Assembly (NCBI GenBank): GCA_027596075.1
Contig: JADGJC010000080.1
Span: forward strand, 1-64,000
Direction of reading: 5' to 3'
From: Rhizophlyctis rosea
Lineage: Eukaryota; Chytridiomycota; Chytridiomycetes; Rhizophlyctidales; Rhizophlyctidaceae
Length of the DNA: 64,000 nucleotides
Shown here: one piece after another, positions 58,482 to 64,000 of the stretch
How positions within the stretch are numbered: the stretch's first letter is position 1
Layout: the number at the start of each line of letters is the position of its first letter
Notes under the pieces: generated by a model
Seen by the model: only the letters and a program-made list of their open reading frames with translations
What the model was told of the DNA's origin: nothing
Databases searched by the model: none
Translations under genes and position numbers: made by a program

Positions 58482-61400
58482 ATGGCGCAAAATGGTGTGT
58501 TTTTGCGGTGTTCGGCTGCTCCGCGCAGTCTAACGACTTGTTCTCCTTCAGGATAATGTTATGCAAAGTCGAGCCGAAGCGGAAGAGAAAAGAAAACGGC
58601 AAATAGAGTGAGTTCCTTTTCTCTGCTTCAAACGTCAATGTTTCAAATACTGATTGGAAACCTCGTAAAGTGAATTGCTGGCACAGCGAGAACAGCTTTT
58701 AGAGGAACTTTACACACGAGAGAAAGAAGCGTTGAATATTGAAGCCGTGAAAGGAGTCATCGAAATTGTAGTAGACCCTCAAGAGCTTGCCGCATATAAA
58801 GCACTTCATTCACTGACACGGTATGTACCTGATTTGTGAGCTTTGTGGTCCATGCTCATGAGTATTTCGCCGCTCACATCGTGTTTGCAGAGCTGAGGTA
58901 ATGAAGTCCATTTCATTTTTAAATATCAGCGTGCTCATAAGGAAGCATCCAGCAGGGGAAACTTGCAGCAGCCACAACACAAAACTCCTTTCTGGAATCG
59001 GGGACAGCGCCGACAAAGGACACAACAACCATGCCCGTTCCGGTTGCACCACCAGACACATCTCGAGGACCATCGGAAATTGGTGGGGCAGGCGATGCCA
59101 ACCTTGCAGCAGAAAATGACGAACGACATCGCTCTGATGGCGATACTAGTGAGTCGTCTGCACTAAAACGCAGACGAACTTTGCCACCGAAAGAGCGTAT
59201 GGTGACCAGAGGCGTTTCCGCTGCTCAATTGGCTCAGATAACATCAGAGGTTGGTTCGGGATGTACCTGGGATTCATGTCATGAGAAGCTGATGTTCGAC
59301 GTCCAGTTTACGCAACCAACACAGCCACCCAACACACCAGCACCGAAATCAAAACGAACACATCACCTCACATATAAGACCACACCTTCGTCTCCAAAAC
59401 AGCATCTGCGGTCAATTCGACGAGACCGACCCAAGGGGCTGCAATCTCTCAGTCGGTCGTCGTCACATTTGGGAAGTGGCCGGTCAGAAAGGAATGGCGA
59501 ATTGGAAGGATACAACCTGTATGCATGGAAATTACGGGTTGAGCAAGATAGAGTACTTTCTCTGCCATCGCAAGCGAATAAAGTTCTTACAACAAGGGAT
59601 TGGCAGGTTTGTTCGAAAATTCCTTTTATCAAAATTGATTGCCCACTTCGAGCTTAACACCTCTGCAGTATGCTAGGGAAGAATTCAAACAAATGAAAGT
59701 GATGCAGAAAGTGGAGGCTCTGAGTCAGGAACAGAATTGGAGTTTTAGGCAAATTGCACGGCATATCCCACCTCCTCGGCCGAAAAGTCATTGGGACCTG
59801 CTGCTTGATGAGATGGTAATATCTCGCGTTGTTCATCATTATTGCGTCGGTGCTAAGCCGATATCAATTTCAGAAATGGTTGCGAGAAGACTTTCGACAA
59901 GAGCGAAGATGGAAAATAGCGGCGGCGTACACAATGGCTCAATGGGTGATGGAGTGGCATCAGGCCGCCGACAAGTCCACCGTGTGCATCGACGTAAGTG
60001 TGCATTCAGAAAGACTTGGCCTGTTTGAAAGGACCGCTAATCGTTATGTGCCACAGCGTCAAAGATCCATTTCACTTATGCGTGAGTCTCCACACGTGGT
60101 TGCTAGGTGAGACCTGGGTACAATCTAAGAATTTCGGAACTTCTTTATTGATGAGTTAAAAGCCCGGCGCAGGATGTCACAATGGGGGAAGCGTCGGTTG
60201 ATGAATCACCACAACGCGGCCAGAAGCGTCCTCGCGAAGAGGATGAAGAAGATGTGACGATGCAAAACGGAGAAATCAACGACGGTCCCAAACTCAACAA
60301 TGGAATACATACCGATTCTGCATCACCGACGATTTTGGTGGATTATGATACATCGACATTTTCTGTGACGGATTTGAGTTCCGTGCAAAGGAATGAAGAC
60401 AACACCTACGGCCCACCACTTCCTGAGTCATCGTGCCCATATTTCGAAGGAGGAAATCATCGAATCATCCCCGTGACCAAGCTCATGGCTGAGAAGCGAA
60501 TTGCGCAAGATGTGTACAGGTGGGACGAATGGGGACGATCGAAGGACGAATATGCAGCGGACGAGTCAGTCAAATGGTTGCCCGGATCTGAACGTTATAG
60601 CCCCGCTCCCGTACAGTCTGGTATGTGCTAAATCAATTACTTACTTCAAGGTGTGCGAACTAATTTGTACCACAGCCATCTTCTTACCACACGATTCGGA
60701 CGTGAAGGAGTATGTGCCTTCCCAACCGAAGGCAATACCTGCGAAATCTGCTTCTTGGACACCGGAGGAGAATGAAGCGCTCACAGCGTTGGCCGTGGAG
60801 TATAAAAAGAATTGGGACTTGATATCGGAAGCACTCCGGGGGATACGACAGCGCCGGGGAGTGCAACCACATACGGGGTGGGAGTGCTACCAGAGGTTTC
60901 AACAAATCGCGGCGGGTCGACCAACTGGGCAGAACGGGGTCGCTGGTCCTGATGCGGAACCGAGTGCATCTGGTGGAAGTCTCGATGCCGACGTTAAGCC
61001 CACCATTAGCGCCAGAGGAGATGCGGTGAATGGGAGAAAGGATAAATATAGCAAATATTCCAATACCTTTGAGATCATCAAAAGAATAGCCAAGAGAAGG
61101 GATCAACGACAGCCCAGTGCAGGTGCGTTGAAAGGCTCTAGTGCTGATCTATAGTTTGATACTGACCTGAGATACGTATCAGCTGATCGTCGCCCACCAT
61201 CCAAAATCACTCTCAATCCACATGAAACTCATCTGACTGCCCAACATAGCGCTGGGATCAATCCAGACGTTCCACTGAGTCCATATCAACTGACCATATT
61301 GCGGGACAATCGGACGAAAGAACTGCGTGCGCAGCATCCAGACCCACGGCAAATGCATGGAGGATTTTCGCGGATGGTATGCGCACTTCCCATTGTGTCA

Positions 61401-62640
61401 TCCATCCCTCTTACTCATCAGTGCTACAGCAGGCAAACGTAGGGCGACCGAATATGATGCAAGCCCAGGTCCCTCTGCAACAACAATACGCTCACCAGTA
61501 TCGTCCACGACCACCTGTACACCATAACGGCCCGCCGCAATCCAATCCCCCGATGATGTTACCACCCGGCGCGTCCCCTGTCCCCATGCGGCCTACACCA
61601 ACAGTAAATGCCCAACTCACGCCACCTGTCCCCGCTGCTCAACTGCAAAGAAGTGTTCCGATGGCTGTCGGCCAAGACCGTATGAAAGCCATGATGGCAG
61701 CAGCCACTCCATTGATGCAACCTAGGGCTGGAATGAACTATGTTGGTGGTCCCGCTCAGATGCACAGTACGTCATGAATGCGTAATAGTTGGCAAAAATT
61801 CCGATATTGAATCATCTTACTAGTGCAACATCTTGGAGATCCCAATGCTCTGCCACAAGGCGCTGCTGGAAGTGCTGCGGGTCAGCAATACAACATGAAC
61901 CGAGTGGCTAAGCAGCTCCAAATGCAACAGCTTCAACAACAACATCAGCAACAACAACAAGCACGGCAGCAGCAAGTCTACAATAATGAGGCACAACAAG
62001 CCGCAGCGCAGCAAGCAATCCAGAACGCGCAGAACGCGTTGAAGTTGAATCAGGTAACATATCACGTCGAGATGAAGTAACTGCTACATGTTTTTGACCT
62101 AAACATTATTTTTAGCAGCTGACCCCTGATCAGCAACGATTGGTGCAAGCACGGCAACAGGCAGCACTGTTGGGATCCGCATCAACTGGAAGCCCCCACA
62201 TACCAATGCTTTCACCACAAATACCCGTCGGCAGCCAGGCTCCCTTGCCGTCCCCCCGTCTCACCTCAGTCCAGCAAAACTCCCCACGCCTGGTGGCAAA
62301 TGCCATTCCCGCTGGGTCGCCGTCACCTCGTCCAGTCACCCAACTCGTGACCTCTATGATGAACCAAGTGCCTCACCCCACAGTCGGTGTCTACACCCCA
62401 CCAATAGTTTCCGCAAGTCCAGTCATTCCAGCTCATCCAGCAGGAGCAGCGCAGCTCAATCAGCAGACGGCGGTTAGTACTGTTCCTGTCACCGCTCCTG
62501 TCGCCAGCCCACGCTTCACGCAACAAGCCCCTCCACCTACCCCGGCTGCTAATGCTGAAGTTCAGCCGACGCCGCCAGCACAACCCGCACCTTCTCCCGC
62601 GATATCAAACGCAACAAGCGAGTCCAACGGCGGTCCCTAA
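58482..62640 (+). CDS. EAF1: Eaf1/Vid21-type HSA-SANT scaffold of NuA4
   Basis: Scaffold of the NuA4 histone acetyltransferase complex (Eaf1 in yeast, Vid21 in fission yeast). The start MAQNG joins DNVMQSRAEAEEKRKRQI and ELLAQREQLLEELYTREKEA. It continues through a Thr/Pro-rich region to ARHIPPPRPKSHWDLLLDEM, then KWLREDFRQERRWKIAAAYT and MAQWVMEWHQ, a clear HSA domain that binds actin-related proteins. Farther on, SASWTPEENEALTALAVEYK and KNWDLISEAL with WECYQRFQQI form a SANT/Myb domain. The C-terminal third is Pro/Gln-rich, with NPHETHLTAQHSAGINPDVP, a Gln-rich run near 61920-61990 (QQLQQQHQQQQQ) and a Ser/Pro tail ending NATSESNGGP. About ten introns. The first-exon join is inferred from a GTGTTT donor; an ATG at 58561 in the second exon is an alternative start. 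Confidence 0.87.
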
Positions 62641-62895
62641 CGAGCCAGCACACCTTGTACATATTGGTGTGGCAAATATACCCAATGTCGTGACGTGTAT
62701 CAGCTTGCTTGTTGTTTCGCGTAGTGGAAAGGGTATGGATATTCTTGATAGATTTCCGTAATGATGCAGTTCAACCGCCCGCAATGATGGTCATTGAAAC
62801 AAAAACAAAAGATTGTATATTCACAACAGATTTCTGCACTTCCAACCAGATCTCAAACAAAACACCACGTATAGTATTGTCCACAACTGTATGAC

Positions 62896-64000
62896 TCACG
62901 CAACACTCAAGGGCTTGACATTCCAAATGCGTTGAGCATATTCTTGGATCGATCTAGGCGTGGTGTCAATATTGAGGTCAAGTGGATACGAGATAAGCCA
63001 ATCATACCTGTCACTGCTGAACTTGCCCATGCTAGCCGCAGCCGTGATACACTTCTTGGCCCAACCAGCTTGGTCCTTGAATGCGGTATCAATCTTGGTC
63101 ATTGTCTCAAGGTCTGGAACCAGATAATGTCAATTGACCAGTACTCCCCAGATGACATTCATCTCAATCTTACATGGCCCAAAGTCCTTGCTGATAAGAT
63201 AATAGTCCGTCCGCAAAGTGGCTGCAGTGAAGGAACAACATCAGCAATGACAACGTGTGAAAGACGAAAGGGGTTCTACCATACCCAAAAGGGGCTCGAA
63301 AATGATGGAGTCGCCAAACTCGTTGTTCTGGATGCTCTGGACAACCTTCTCCAACTTGGGGTCCATAGACGCGTGGCGGTACATCTGTTCATGACGGATA
63401 TCTTCGACTTGGGCGGTGAGCGTGCCAAAAAAGAAGATGTTTTCGTCGCCAACTTCCTCTCCAATTTCGATGTTGGCTGAAAAAGGAAGGTGAGAAACGG
63501 ACCATTTGAGGTTTCGGAACTACGAGTTGCGTCGAGGGGTCAGTCCATACCTCCGTCGACAGTTCCCAAGATCAAACCACCGTTGAGGACGAACTTCATG
63601 TTCGACGTCCCTGAAGCTTCCGTACCAGCCGTGGAGATATGTTGTGAGATGTCACTGGCCGGGATCAGAATCTCTGCAAATGGGAAGATATCAATAACTG
63701 CCCATTTTACAATGCGTCTCGTATACATACCGGCGATGGAAACACTGTAGTTGGGAATGAAGATCAATTGCAAGTGCGGAGAGATTTCTGGATCTTGGTT
63801 GATGACATCGGCGACGTTGTTGATAAGCTTAATGATGAGCTTTGCGATGTAGTAACCGGGTGCGGCTTTTCCGGAGAAGATGACTGCATCGCAACCATTA
63901 TGAGTGGAAGTCGCTTTGACACTGTAAATGACTGACCAACTCACCAACGTGCGGAACGACCTTCGCGCGGTCAGCCTTGCTCAAGCTCTTGAGGTACTCG
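62896..64000 (-). CDS. GPH1: Glycogen phosphorylase, C-terminal part (incomplete)
   Basis: Releases glucose-1-phosphate from glycogen using pyridoxal phosphate. Only the C-terminal part is in the window; the gene continues past 64000, so the start is missing. Reading the minus strand from the edge: [17 protein letters not shown], then [40 protein letters not shown] and [12 protein letters not shown]. These are followed by [20 protein letters not shown] and [14 protein letters not shown], in which the Lys of NMK is the PLP-binding residue. [17 protein letters not shown] is the start of the C-terminal helices. It ends near [10 protein letters not shown] at 62896. Introns interrupt the frame at several points. 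Confidence 0.94.

Noticed and set aside
1..64000. CRISPR arrays, operons, bacterial-type elements or viral insertions
   Set aside because: No regularly spaced repeat array was seen, genes are intron-rich and eukaryotic, and no viral gene or transposase was recognised.

Overview
The window is nuclear DNA of a zoosporic (flagellated) fungus, most likely a chytrid-type lineage. Genes sit on both strands and are cut by many short GT-AG introns of roughly 40-100 bases. The set mixes typical fungal proteins (a fungal-type RNA triphosphatase of the capping enzyme, a Crz1-like zinc-finger factor, a Tho1/SARNP protein, a NuA4 Eaf1/Vid21 scaffold) with proteins tied to flagellated or early-diverging eukaryotes (CFAP69 of the axoneme, Rab18, a BRD7/9 bromodomain protein). 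No rRNA, convincing intact tRNA, CRISPR array or autonomous transposon was seen.

Layout: 1-1823 is gene-free and holds a short-inverted-repeat element (615-758), a 21-bp direct repeat and an isolated tRNA T-arm-like sequence. 1824-8107 is a divergent pair: nucleoporin Nup84/Nup107 (-) and the spliceosomal cyclophilin CWC27 (+). A small Myb-like ORF (8395-8793, -) and a 1.8-kb gene-poor stretch with repeated CACGAAT motifs follow. CFAP69 (10592-14348, -) is head-to-head with a coiled-coil gene (14579-17179, +). Then come Tho1/SARNP (-), BRD7/9 (-), a very large PNUTS-like gene with an N-terminal homeodomain (23309-28608, +), a Cys-rich multi-pass membrane protein (+), PEX10 (+), an F-box protein (-) and UDP-glucose pyrophosphorylase (-). 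A 163-bp MITE with a TA target duplication lies at 37277-37439, in the promoter of an orphan gene. Next are a formin GBD/FH3-only gene (-), SelO/Fmp40 (+), a Crz1-like factor (-), XPR1/SYG1 phosphate exporter (+), Cet1 triphosphatase (+), Rab18 (-), a fumarate reductase-cytochrome b5 fusion (+), mitochondrial-type lysyl-tRNA synthetase (-), Eaf1/Vid21 (+) and the C-terminal part of glycogen phosphorylase (-), which runs off the right edge.

These are mostly independent housekeeping genes, not one cluster. A gene-expression theme recurs: nuclear pore, spliceosome, mRNP export, mRNA capping, PP1/PNUTS transcription termination, SWI/SNF and NuA4 chromatin factors. UDP-glucose pyrophosphorylase and glycogen phosphorylase act on either side of glycogen metabolism but lie 26 kb apart. 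The least ordinary items are the homeodomain-PNUTS architecture with a substituted position 51, the FH3 protein without FH2, the tandem WKPxWE tail on Tho1, the head-to-head CFAP69 pair, and the two small inverted-repeat elements. Intron boundaries were placed by eye from splice sites and family similarity; some ends, especially the BRD7/9 and Nup107 5' ends, are provisional.
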